Shown here: positions 1 through 7,440 of the stretch, in pieces
Numbering within the stretch: position 1 is the stretch's first letter
Layout: each line of letters opens with the position of its first letter
NCBI RefSeq assembly: GCF_019904135.1
Contig: NZ_JAIOGQ010000015.1
Span: 1 to 64,000 of the forward strand
Direction: 5' to 3'
From: Paenibacillus caui
GTDB lineage: Bacteria; Bacillota; Bacilli; Paenibacillales; Paenibacillaceae
Length of the DNA stretch: 64,000 nt
Notes under the pieces: model-generated
The model's database searches: none
Told to the model about the DNA's origin: nothing
The model's input: only the letters and a program-made list of their open reading frames with translations
Position numbers and translations under genes: made by a program

Positions 1-273
1 GCAGACATTACTTCACCCGTAATCGAGATCGGTATGTACAGGGACTTCTGGTCGAATGCAACTATGCTCGCTATTTTCACTAGCATAAACTAGCTGACTG
101 TTCAAGCACTAACTTTGGTGTAGAGCCAAAAATAATAAAGCCATTTAAAAATAAAAAAGTTGTTTAAAAATATGGTGTGAAATGGAAGTTTCATATGTTG
201 TAAAATATAATGAATATAAGAATATTTTGATATTCGTATATTTAAGAAATGGGCATAATAGGAGTGGATTAAG
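1..273. other. AT-rich leader of the window, no assignable gene
   Basis: No gene can be assigned with confidence. A reading frame open from base 1 to a TAG at 91-93 could be the last 30 codons of a gene entering from the left, but the peptide matches nothing I recognise. From about 120 onward the DNA becomes very AT-rich, which continues through the small gene at 274 and the hairpin after it. The ribosome site for that gene (AGGAG near 260) lies at the right end. Confidence 0.4.
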
Positions 274-465
274 ATGTTGGATAAATTGAAAGATGCATTT
301 CTATCTAAGGAATTAACTTGTACTAATTGTGGTAAAAAAATCGGAGAAGGTGAACGTTTTACTGCTATTTTAACAATGCCTTCTGAAAAAGATATGTTAG
401 TATCACGATTAGATAATGCAATCGCAAGAACTGCTGATAGTGTATTGTGTGAAAGCTGTAAATAA
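274..465 (+). CDS. Small zinc-ribbon protein, 63 aa
   Basis: A 63-residue protein with two CxxC pairs, CTNC near residues 16-19 and CESC near 59-62, the arrangement of a small zinc ribbon. It has no signal peptide or membrane segment. An AGGAG ribosome site sits about 10 bases before the ATG. Short proteins like this are common in Bacillales and have no known function; homologues are sometimes labelled Fe3+ hydroxamate transporter components by annotation error, which nothing here supports. The gene is markedly more AT-rich than its right-hand neighbours and is followed by a large hairpin terminator, so it is probably a single-gene unit, possibly acquired. Confidence 0.7.
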   Translation: MLDKLKDAFLSKELTCTNCGKKIGEGERFTAILTMPSEKDMLVSRLDNAIARTADSVLCESCK

Positions 466-810
466 GGGCGCACTTTTATAAGATTGTTCTCCGAAAATTA
501 TACAACTTTATTATCAATTCACAAATCTTTCATTAACGGATGCGTTAATTGAAAAAGAAAGGATATAACATATTAGTCATATAAAATATGTTATATCCTT
601 TCTTTTATCTAACTTTTTTTAATTTAGGTCTTGATAACAGTAAGAAGATTGGTCTTTTTGGGCTTGGCCAAGCTGCTTCAATCAGACGAAATGGTTTATA
701 GAACTCTCATTTTGAGTTAATATGGATATCAGCGGACCCATCAGGTTTCGGACCAGGACTAGGATCAGGATTCAGATAGACGTTAAGTGACAGGAAAGGT
801 ATGGTAAAGA
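466..810. other. Intergenic region with a large terminator hairpin, no gene seen
   Basis: This gap between the zinc-ribbon gene and the HD-domain gene holds the long inverted repeat at 554-605 followed by a second T run (607-619). From about 640 onward base composition returns to the level of the rest of the window. I found no credible reading frame. The right end carries the leader of the HD-domain gene. Confidence 0.5.
554..606 (+). terminator. Long perfect AT-rich hairpin terminator
   Basis: A 21-base-pair perfect stem (554-574 with 585-605) around a 10-base loop. The left arm starts in an A run and the right arm ends in T residues, with another T run at 612-618. It probably terminates the zinc-ribbon transcript. 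The stem is longer than usual for an intrinsic terminator, so a decayed small repeat element is an alternative. Confidence 0.7.
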
Positions 811-1458
811 ATGGATCAGCATAAAATGGTAATCGGGCAGGCCGAGCGTTTCGTACAAGAAGAGCTCGGGACTGACCGCAGCGGCCATGATTGGTGGCAT
901 ATCCACCGTGTCAGGAATATGGCTTTGCGTCTTGCGCGCCAGGAACAGGCCGATTTGCTGGTGTGCGAGCTGGCGGCGCTGCTCCATGACATTGCGGATG
1001 AGAAGCTAAACGCCTCCAAAGAAGCAGGACTGAATAAAGTAAGTGTATGGCTGCAACGGCATGTTTCCGATGAGGACGTGATTCATAAAATCATGTCGAT
1101 CATCTCCACGATGTCCTATAATGGAGGCAAGAACCCGCCGATGACGACATTGGAGGGGGAAATTGTACAGGATGCCGACCGGCTGGATGCGATAGGCGCG
1201 ATTGGCATAGCCAGAACCTTTGCTTACGGAGGCTCCAAAGGCAGATCTATGCACGAACCGGAGCGCGATTTTTCGAATATGGATTATCGAAGTGAAGGCA
1301 ATACGTCCATTCATCATTTTTACGAGAAGCTTCTGAAGCTGAAGGACCTGATGAACACAGACTATGCCAGACAGCTGGCAGAGTCCAGACACGCCTTTAT
1401 GCAGCAGTATTTGGACCAGTTTTATCAAGAATGGGACGCAGCAGACAAAGATGCATAA
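811..1458 (+). CDS. HD-domain phosphohydrolase (YpgQ/YedJ-like)
   Basis: A 215-residue HD-superfamily metal-dependent phosphohydrolase. The metal-binding residues are visible as H32 (WHIHRV), the H59-D60 pair (LLHDIADEK) and the downstream D121/D123 in QDADRLDAIGAIGI, which is typical of the YpgQ/YedJ branch. B. subtilis YpgQ has been reported to act on nucleotide pyrophosphates, so a nucleotide pyrophosphohydrolase role is plausible, but the substrate is not evident from sequence. The protein is soluble, without signal or membrane segments. Glutamate racemase starts 26 bases downstream, so the two are probably co-transcribed. Confidence 0.85.
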   Translation: MDQHKMVIGQAERFVQEELGTDRSGHDWWHIHRVRNMALRLARQEQADLLVCELAALLHDIADEKLNASKEAGLNKVSVWLQRHVSDEDVIHKIMSIISTMSYNGGKNPPMTTLEGEIVQDADRLDAIGAIGIARTFAYGGSKGRSMHEPERDFSNMDYRSEGNTSIHHFYEKLLKLKDLMNTDYARQLAESRHAFMQQYLDQFYQEWDAADKDA

Positions 1459-1484
1459 ATAATGACTGACGACAGGTGATACAG

Positions 1485-2255
1485 GTGAGAATTGCTTTTT
1501 TTGATTCCGGGATCGGCGGAATAACCGTACTGCATGAAGCGATGAAGAAGCTTCCTGACGAGGACTTTCTTTATTTTGCCGATACCCTTCATGTTCCTTA
1601 TGGAACGAAATCCTTGACCGAGGTAAATCAATACGTAAAAGAGTCGGTTGGCACCATTATGCAGGAGGAGATCAAAGCGCTGGTCGTGGCCTGCAATACT
1701 GGTACAAGCGCGGCGATCAACGAACTGAGAAGCCTATATACGATCCCGATCATCGGGATGGAGCCGGCTGTCAAACCTGCAGTAGAAAGAAGTCTCGAAG
1801 AAGGAAGAAGAGTGCTGGTGTTCGCTACACCACTGACGCTCAGTCAATCCAAGTATGCCGATTTGGTTGCGCGTGTCGATGACCACTCCATCGTGGATTC
1901 CTTGCCTCTTCCGGAACTGGTAGAATATTGCGAGAATCTGAACTTCGACCGTCAGGAAATCGGGAACTATTTTAAACGGAAGCTTGGGCATCTGGACTTG
2001 GGGCAATACGGAACGGTAGTGCTTGGATGCACGCATTATCCCTTCTACAAGGAGATTTTAAAGGAGATCTTGCCAACGCACCTTGAACTGATCGATGGCA
2101 GCAGGGGGACTGTAAACAGGTTAATCGACAGGCTCAGGGAGCAAGGTTTGCAGGGAACGCATGGGACAAACGATATCAAGTTCATGTGCTCGAATGAAGA
2201 TCCTGCTTATCTGGACAAGATGGAGCGGGCGCTTGCCTTCCTCAGGAACCGTTGA
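1485..2255 (+). CDS. murI: Glutamate racemase
   Basis: Interconverts L- and D-glutamate to supply D-Glu for peptidoglycan in the cytoplasm. The N-terminal FFDSGIGG motif and the two catalytic cysteines, C70 (ACNTGTS) and C182 (LGCTHYP), are present. I prefer the GTG at 1485, giving 256 residues, because AGGTGAT sits 7 bases before it; an in-frame GTG at 1476 is the alternative. The usual ACNTA box reads ACNTG, a mild variation. It follows the HD-domain gene closely and ends before a hairpin terminator at 2303, so the two form a short operon. Confidence 0.93.
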   Translation: MRIAFFDSGIGGITVLHEAMKKLPDEDFLYFADTLHVPYGTKSLTEVNQYVKESVGTIMQEEIKALVVACNTGTSAAINELRSLYTIPIIGMEPAVKPAVERSLEEGRRVLVFATPLTLSQSKYADLVARVDDHSIVDSLPLPELVEYCENLNFDRQEIGNYFKRKLGHLDLGQYGTVVLGCTHYPFYKEILKEILPTHLELIDGSRGTVNRLIDRLREQGLQGTHGTNDIKFMCSNEDPAYLDKMERALAFLRNR

Positions 2256-2302
2256 TTTTTAAACCGCACAAGAAGCTCTGATCAAAAGGCGATAAATGCG
2301 CA

Positions 2303-2330
2303 GACTGTCCTTGCTGGACGGTCTTTTTTA
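2303..2330 (+). terminator. Rho-independent terminator after murI
   Basis: Eight-base-pair stem (GACTGTCC with GGACGGTC, one G-T pair) around a 5-base loop, followed by a run of T. It closes the HD-hydrolase/murI unit and isolates the hss region downstream. Confidence 0.85.
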
Positions 2331-2349
2331 GAATAAGGGGGACCTAAAG

Positions 2350-2469
2350 ATGATTTTATTTCAGAGCGGGTACATCCAAGCCAAACGCTTGACTGAAGCT
2401 GATTCTCCACTTCTGGTAAAGTGGCTTTCGGATGTAAGGGTTTTGGAGTATTACGAGCAGAAAGGATGA
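2350..2469 (+). pseudogene. Truncated GNAT acetyltransferase, N-terminal 39 codons only
   Basis: An ATG with a good ribosome site (AAGGGGG, 7-8 bases upstream) opens a 39-codon frame ending in TGA at 2467. The peptide contains KRLTEAD, LLVKWLSD and VLEYYE, which is how aminoglycoside-6'-acetyltransferase-like GNAT proteins begin. The rest of the roughly 180-residue fold is missing, and hssR starts 6 bases after the stop. A deletion seems to have fused the start of a GNAT gene to the hssR upstream region. It may still be translated as a leader peptide of the hssRS transcript; that is inference. Confidence 0.65.
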
Positions 2470-2475
2470 ACAGCC

Positions 2476-3153
2476 ATGAAAAGACTCTTGCTGGCGGACG
2501 ATGATCCGCATATCCGCACACTGCTCAGGCATTTTTTGACCGCCGAAGGATATGCGGTATTGGAAACAAGGGACGGGCAGGAAGCTATGGACAGGCTGCA
2601 AAGCGAACCGGTGGATCTGGCTATTGTGGATGTCATGATGCCGAAGGTGAACGGTTTGGAGCTCTGCAGCCACATTCGGGACAATTATGATATACCCATC
2701 ATTCTGCTGACTGCCCGCGAGCAACTGGCGGATAAGGAACAGGGATACATGCGCGGGACGGACGATTATGTCACAAAGCCTTTTGAACCGGAGGAGCTTC
2801 TCTTCCGCATACAGGCGCTCTTTCGACGCTACTCGCTTGCATCCAAGGACCGGATCAGGCTGGGCAAAGTGATCATTGACCGTAAAAATTATGAGGTGCT
2901 GGATGGAGATTCCGTCATGCTGCTTCCACGAAAAGAGTTCGAGCTTCTGGCCCAATTAGCCCAGTTTGCCGGACGCTTATTTGCGCGGGAAGAGCTGATC
3001 CGGCTTGTCTGGGGGCCGGATTATGACGGGGATGAACGCACCGTGGATGTGCATATCAAGCGTTTGCGGCAGCGTTTTGCCGATTATCAGGAAATCTTCG
3101 CGATTCAAACGGTCCGCGGTCTCGGCTACAAGCTTGAGGTGACGGGCAAATGA
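2476..3153 (+). CDS. hssR: Heme response regulator HssR (OmpR family)
   Basis: A 225-residue OmpR/PhoB-type response regulator. The receiver domain (about 1-115) carries the acidic pocket D8-D10, the phosphoacceptor D52 in IVDVMMPK, the conserved Thr in LLTA and the Lys in TKPFEP; the C-terminal half is a winged helix (RTVDVHIKRLRQRF). Identity as HssR comes from length (S. aureus HssR is 224 aa, also D52), from the partner kinase and from the adjacent hrtBA genes. In S. aureus, HssR activates hrtAB when heme is in excess. The stop overlaps the hssS start (ATGA). Confidence 0.9.
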   Translation: MKRLLLADDDPHIRTLLRHFLTAEGYAVLETRDGQEAMDRLQSEPVDLAIVDVMMPKVNGLELCSHIRDNYDIPIILLTAREQLADKEQGYMRGTDDYVTKPFEPEELLFRIQALFRRYSLASKDRIRLGKVIIDRKNYEVLDGDSVMLLPRKEFELLAQLAQFAGRLFAREELIRLVWGPDYDGDERTVDVHIKRLRQRFADYQEIFAIQTVRGLGYKLEVTGK

Positions 3154-4538
3154 AATCGCTCTATGTGCGGATTTGCCTGATGACGCTTGCCACCATCATT
3201 ATCAGCAGCTTTCTCGGATTTATAGTGTCCAATGTTTATTATCATATGAAACTGAAACCGTATAATGATAGGAAGCTGACCCGGATGGTTCAGGACATGC
3301 AGCGGTTTATGGAGCGTAATGCCGGCGAAACCGATGAATATCTCCGGAACATAGGTTCCCTGGGATATGAGATTTATTTGACGGATGGAAGAGGAGAGGA
3401 TCGTTTTTACGGGGCGCGTTTCCGGTTGCAGGATTTGGCGGCGGAGAACATCCGGCTTGTCCTTCAAGGACAAGCTTACCACGGGGTAGCCGAATTTCCC
3501 GGCGGTCCGTTGATTACGGGCTTTTTCGATAACCGGCTTAGCAATACAGTCGGCGCTCCGGTTAATATTAATGGCGCTAACTATGCGCTCTTCATGCGTC
3601 CGGATACGAAAATGCAGTTTGGAGAGCTGCGGATTTTCTTCGCCATGATTATTCTTTTTACGGTGCTTTTCAGCATTATGCTCTTCTTGATTGCCGCAAG
3701 GTATGTGGTTAGGCCGATCACGCGGCTGACGGAAGCAACCAAAGCCATCGCGGGTGGCCGTTACGATATCAAGCTTGCCACCCGGCGGCGGGATGAAATC
3801 GGGCAGCTTGCATCCCATTTTACGGTAATGAGCCAGGAACTCAAGCGTTCGGACCAATCGCGGCAGGAGTTTGTATCGAATGTGTCCCACGAAATTCAGT
3901 CGCCGCTTGCTTCGATCCAGGGATTTGCCGCAGCGCTCCGGAAGAAGGAATTGTCTCCCCCTGAGCAGGAGCATTACCTGAATATCATTGAAGAAGAGAG
4001 CCGCCATTTGTCGACGCTGAGCAAGCAGCTGCTTACCTTATCCATGCTGGATGATAAAGAAGAAGGCGGTATACCGAAGGAGACGGTCGAGCTGCGTTCC
4101 CAGCTGTGTCAGGTCGCGCAGGTTATGGAGTGGCAGCTTGCCGGGAAGGAGCTGGCCCTCCTGATGAATGTGCCCGAGTTGTCTGTCCCCGGGAACAGCG
4201 GACTATTGTATCAGGTTTGGATGAACCTGCTGTCCAATGCCGTCAAATTCACCCCTGCCTCCGGGACGATCCGAATCCGCGCCTGGAAGGAGGGGGCCTG
4301 GTGCAAAGTGGCTTTCTCCGATACGGGCGAAGGGATTTCGAAAGAGGAGCTTCCCCATGTATTTGACCGGTTCTATAAAGCTGACAAAGCCAGGGATCGC
4401 TCTTCAAACTCATCAAACAGCACCGGGCTCGGCCTTTCCATCGTTCGGAAAATAGTAAGCCTGCACGAAGGAACCATTGAAGTGTCCAGCCGACCGGGAG
4501 AAGGGAGCACCTTTACGGTGACTTTACCACATTTGTAA
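3150..4538 (+). CDS. hssS: Heme sensor histidine kinase HssS
   Basis: A 462-residue membrane sensor kinase: TM1 about 7-28, extracellular sensor about 30-158, TM2 about 161-184, HAMP, HisKA with phospho-acceptor H247 (SHEIQSPL), then HATPase_c with N (LLSNAVKFT), G1 (DTGEGIS) and G2 (GLGLSIV) boxes. The sensor domain shares the SNVYYH, TGFFDN, NTVG and FMRPD motifs I recall from S. aureus HssS (457 aa, His249), which supports the name strongly. It senses excess heme at the membrane and phosphorylates HssR. The H-box has Gln-Ser where most kinases have Lys/Arg-Thr. Confidence 0.9.
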   Translation: MKSLYVRICLMTLATIIISSFLGFIVSNVYYHMKLKPYNDRKLTRMVQDMQRFMERNAGETDEYLRNIGSLGYEIYLTDGRGEDRFYGARFRLQDLAAENIRLVLQGQAYHGVAEFPGGPLITGFFDNRLSNTVGAPVNINGANYALFMRPDTKMQFGELRIFFAMIILFTVLFSIMLFLIAARYVVRPITRLTEATKAIAGGRYDIKLATRRRDEIGQLASHFTVMSQELKRSDQSRQEFVSNVSHEIQSPLASIQGFAAALRKKELSPPEQEHYLNIIEEESRHLSTLSKQLLTLSMLDDKEEGGIPKETVELRSQLCQVAQVMEWQLAGKELALLMNVPELSVPGNSGLLYQVWMNLLSNAVKFTPASGTIRIRAWKEGAWCKVAFSDTGEGISKEELPHVFDRFYKADKARDRSSNSSNSTGLGLSIVRKIVSLHEGTIEVSSRPGEGSTFTVTLPHL

Positions 4539-4544
4539 AGTGTT

Positions 4545-4564
4545 ATTCACATTGCGTTCATATT
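4545..4564 (+). promoter_or_regulatory. HssR-type direct-repeat operator upstream of hrtB
   Basis: The 20 bases ATTCACATT-GC-GTTCATATT form two direct 9-base repeats with a 2-base spacer. This has the same form as the direct repeat (GTTCATATT-N2-GTTCATATT) that HssR recognises upstream of S. aureus hrtAB. It lies just after the hssS stop and 57 bases before the hrtB start, so hrtBA can be induced separately from hssRS. I see no convincing -10 box; TGTACCCT near 4583 is a poor match. Confidence 0.8.
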
Positions 4565-4620
4565 CGCTTCCTAAACTGGGTCTGTACCCTTGATCAGTCC
4601 CTGTTAGGAGTGAATGAACC

Positions 4621-5733
4621 ATGTTTTTATCCCTTCGGGAAATCCGGCACGCGAAAGCGCGTTATGCCCTTTTGCTGGTTATTATGCTGCTGCTAACCTT
4701 TCTGGTACTGTTCGTAACAGGTTTGGCCAGAGGTCTGGCCTATGCCAACGGCTCAGCCATAGAGAACATGCCGGTAAATTACTTTATGCTGCAAAAAGAT
4801 TCAGATAACCGTTTCAGCCGCTCCATGCTGGACCAAACTCAGCTGAATGAAGCGCGAAGCCGGATCGGTAAAGATAAGATGGCTTCTCTCGGCATTCGGA
4901 TGAGCACCATTACCGTAGACGGCGGTTCCCGGAAAACGGATATTGCCGTTTTTGGCGTCGATATGTCGGGTCTGCTGGCGCCTGACGTGATCCAGGGAAG
5001 CGCAGTCGCGGATACGGACGAAGGCAAGGTTGTTGCCGATCGCAAGCTTGAACAATCGGGCGTGAAGATCGGGAGCACGATTAAGGATCAGGCCACCGGC
5101 ATGTCCTGGAAGGTCGCCGGATTTACGAGCGATGCTTCTTACAGCCATGCGCCTGTTGTCTTTATGAATGAGCTGGAGTGGAGCAAGCTCGCCCGGACGT
5201 CCTCGATGCCCGGCGGGCCCGCAGAGGGAGCTTTCAATGCGATTGCTGTCAAAGGCGATAAAGCCGTTTTGGCGGAAGCGGCGGGCACGATGACCGACGT
5301 CGATCTTATTTCCAAAAAGACAGCCATTGCCGGCATCCCGGGATATTCGGCAGAGCAGAAGTCGCTAACGATGATGATCGCCTTTCTGTTCATCATTGCC
5401 GCATTTGTGCTAACGGTTTTCTCTTATGTCATCACGATTCAGAAAACGGGCCAGTTCGGAGTTTTAAAGGCGATTGGCGTGAAAACCTCTTATTTGGCAG
5501 GCAGCGTGCTCACCCAGATGCTGCTGCTGTCCTGTACAAGCGTAGCCATTAGCCTGCTGCTTACGTGGGGGATGGTTCAGGTCCTGCCTGCGAGCATGCC
5601 GTTCAGCTTGAAACCTGCGGTCATCGCCTTTACAAGCCTGCTAATGATTGCCGTCTCGGCGGCGGGAGCGCTCATTTCTGTCATTCGCGTCGCCAAAATC
5701 GATGCGCTGGATGCGATAGGGAGGGCGGTCTGA
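4621..5733 (+). CDS. hrtB: Heme efflux ABC transporter permease HrtB
   Basis: A 370-residue FtsX/MacB-type permease with one N-terminal membrane helix (about 15-38), a large extracytoplasmic domain (about 40-245) and three C-terminal helices (about 255-365). The ribosome site TAGGAG is 10 bases before the ATG. Together with HrtA it removes toxic heme from the membrane in S. aureus and related bacteria. Family HrtB proteins are about 350 aa, so the size fits. Its stop overlaps the hrtA start (TGATG). Gene order here is permease first, then ATPase. Confidence 0.88.
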   Translation: MFLSLREIRHAKARYALLLVIMLLLTFLVLFVTGLARGLAYANGSAIENMPVNYFMLQKDSDNRFSRSMLDQTQLNEARSRIGKDKMASLGIRMSTITVDGGSRKTDIAVFGVDMSGLLAPDVIQGSAVADTDEGKVVADRKLEQSGVKIGSTIKDQATGMSWKVAGFTSDASYSHAPVVFMNELEWSKLARTSSMPGGPAEGAFNAIAVKGDKAVLAEAAGTMTDVDLISKKTAIAGIPGYSAEQKSLTMMIAFLFIIAAFVLTVFSYVITIQKTGQFGVLKAIGVKTSYLAGSVLTQMLLLSCTSVAISLLLTWGMVQVLPASMPFSLKPAVIAFTSLLMIAVSAAGALISVIRVAKIDALDAIGRAV

Positions 5734-6413
5734 TGAAAAGAACCATGCTGGCGTTGCGTCATGTCACCCGGACCTTTGGAGACGGCGAATCTTCGATCAC
5801 TATTCTTGACGATTTGTCATTTGAAGTGAGTGAAGGCGAATTTGTGGCCGTGCTGGGTCCTTCGGGATCGGGAAAAAGCACCTTTCTCTCCATCGCCGGC
5901 GCTCTGCTGACTCCGACAGAAGGGGAGGTCGTCATTGACGGACAGCCATTAAGCGGATTAAACAGTCAGAAACTCGCCGGTCTCAGGCTGAACAAGATCG
6001 GTTTCATGTTTCAGAGCGCCAATCTCATTCCTTATTTGAAAGTCGAGGAGCAGCTGTTGTTTGTGGCCAAACTTTCAGGCATGGACAGGCGGGAAGCGCA
6101 GCGCAGAGCAGGTGAGCTGCTTGAACGGCTCGGTCTTGAGAAGCGGAGGAACTACTATCCGGAGAGGCTATCGGGCGGCGAGAAACAGCGGACCGCCATC
6201 GCCCGGGCCTGGATGAACAGGCCGGCGATTCTGCTGGCCGACGAGCCAACGGCAAGCCTCGATTCAAACCGCGGACAGATGATTGTGCGCATGATTGCCG
6301 AAGAAGTGAAAGCGGAGAAGAAAGCCGCCGTTATGGTTACGCATGATGAACGGATGCTTCATTACTGTGACCGTGTGCTGCATCTGGAAGACGGCAAATT
6401 AAGAGAAGCTTAA
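5733..6413 (+). CDS. hrtA: Heme efflux ABC transporter ATPase HrtA
   Basis: A 226-residue ABC ATPase with Walker A GPSGSGKST (about 42-50), Q-loop MFQSANL, signature LSGGEKQR, Walker B ILLADEPT and the H-loop MVTHDER. GFMFQSANLIPYLKV closely resembles the same region of S. aureus HrtA (221 aa). It powers HrtB in heme detoxification. The start overlaps the hrtB stop by one base, implying translational coupling. Confidence 0.9.
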   Translation: MKRTMLALRHVTRTFGDGESSITILDDLSFEVSEGEFVAVLGPSGSGKSTFLSIAGALLTPTEGEVVIDGQPLSGLNSQKLAGLRLNKIGFMFQSANLIPYLKVEEQLLFVAKLSGMDRREAQRRAGELLERLGLEKRRNYYPERLSGGEKQRTAIARAWMNRPAILLADEPTASLDSNRGQMIVRMIAEEVKAEKKAAVMVTHDERMLHYCDRVLHLEDGKLREA

Positions 6414-6423
6414 GGCCGTTGTT

Positions 6424-6452
6424 GCCCCTTCCGAAACCCAGAAGGGGCTGCT
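6424..6452 (+). terminator. Probable terminator after hrtA
   Basis: Perfect 8-base-pair stem GCCCCTTC/GAAGGGGC with a 9-base loop in the 61-base gap between the convergent hrtA and pyruvyl transferase genes. The tail lacks a real T run, so efficiency is doubtful. Confidence 0.4.
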
Positions 6453-6474
6453 TCAGTTCTGGCATAACCTTCAT

Positions 6475-7440
6475 TCAGGACAGCAGCTCAATCGGCTCAT
6501 CAGGGGCTTCCTGTACAAGCCTTGCTTTGGTGTTCCGGTGCGTCCAGGTCCGGTAATATTGGGAGTTCTTGCCGTAGGAATTGTCGATCAGCACGTGCGG
6601 CTTATCCATCAAGCAAGCGAGTATATGACCGTGCAGCCGGGAGGTGTGAATGATCCGGTAGGAGCCGAACAAGCTTACCGCTTTGCGAAGCAAATAATCG
6701 GTGTACATGTACCAGAACAGCCGGGTGGGCAAGTATCCGCCCAGTTTTTTATCAAGCTTGCAGAATTTCGCCAAATGATGCGTAACTTTGCTTTCCATTC
6801 GGCTGAACAGCGTGTCCCAGTCCCGGAAATCGCTTTGATTTCCTCCAACATTCTGCGGCTGCGCATTCCCCGCCTCGATATCGGTTCGAATGAAGTAAAG
6901 GAGATCCTTCTCGCCCTTTTTGGGCGGAACGATCGGCCAAAGCTGGTGAGCCATGTCCGGCGAGAGGTAAACGCGGCAGCCCGAAAACTTTCGTTTCGCA
7001 AGTTCATAGCACGCTTTGTCCCGGACATAGAGATGGAGGTCAGGGTGGGCATTGAAAATAGCTGCCGACTTGTCGTAGTTGGCCTCATTCTGGAAGTAGA
7101 TCGTTTGCGGCATGATGACAATGCGGTGTGTTGGAAACTGTTTCACTACTCGCTCCCGAAGCTCCTGATGATGAGTGTACAAATCCCCAAAGTTGCCTCC
7201 GCCGTTCAGAACAAATATACTGCCTGGAACGGCTTGAAGCTGATCCGGAAAATCATACAGGTTATAGCGGGCCAGAATATGGATGCCGTAATCCTTGAAA
7301 AATTTTTCCGTTCCTTTCATGATCAGCATATCCCCGCCGTTGTTGTACACCGGATAATCCAAATAATAGATTTCTGAACCTGAAGGAATGACGTCCAGAA
7401 TTTGACGGAGCTGTTCTTTCAATTCAGCCATGGGATGCAT
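6475..7440 (-). CDS. Polysaccharide pyruvyl transferase family protein
   Basis: About 321 residues of the polysaccharide pyruvyl transferase family (CsaB, EpsO, YxaB relatives), which adds ketal-pyruvate from PEP to sugars of exopolysaccharides or wall polymers. Family landmarks are NNGGDMLIM at the start, LNGGGNFGD, IVIMPQTIYF, and the C-terminal HTSRLHGHILACL. I prefer the ATG at 7440, with GGAGG 9 bases upstream; the ATG at 7446 lies too close to that site. The start region overlaps the end of the flippase gene, so it is the last gene of the minus-strand operon. The target sugar is unknown. Confidence 0.85.
   Translation of the reverse strand: MHPMAELKEQLRQILDVIPSGSEIYYLDYPVYNNGGDMLIMKGTEKFFKDYGIHILARYNLYDFPDQLQAVPGSIFVLNGGGNFGDLYTHHQELRERVVKQFPTHRIVIMPQTIYFQNEANYDKSAAIFNAHPDLHLYVRDKACYELAKRKFSGCRVYLSPDMAHQLWPIVPPKKGEKDLLYFIRTDIEAGNAQPQNVGGNQSDFRDWDTLFSRMESKVTHHLAKFCKLDKKLGGYLPTRLFWYMYTDYLLRKAVSLFGSYRIIHTSRLHGHILACLMDKPHVLIDNSYGKNSQYYRTWTHRNTKARLVQEAPDEPIELLS

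Noticed and set aside
1-93. Open frame at the left edge ending in TAG at 91-93, as the tail of a gene
   Set aside because: Only 30 codons, no recognisable motif, and a second frame over the same bases is also open to 108; not enough to call a gene.
554-606. A miniature transposable element
   Set aside because: No target duplication or second copy is visible in the window, and position plus T tail fit a terminator better.
6538-7377. A 279-codon plus-strand open frame opposite the pyruvyl transferase gene
   Set aside because: It is an antisense frame without family motifs; the minus-strand protein is clearly the real one.
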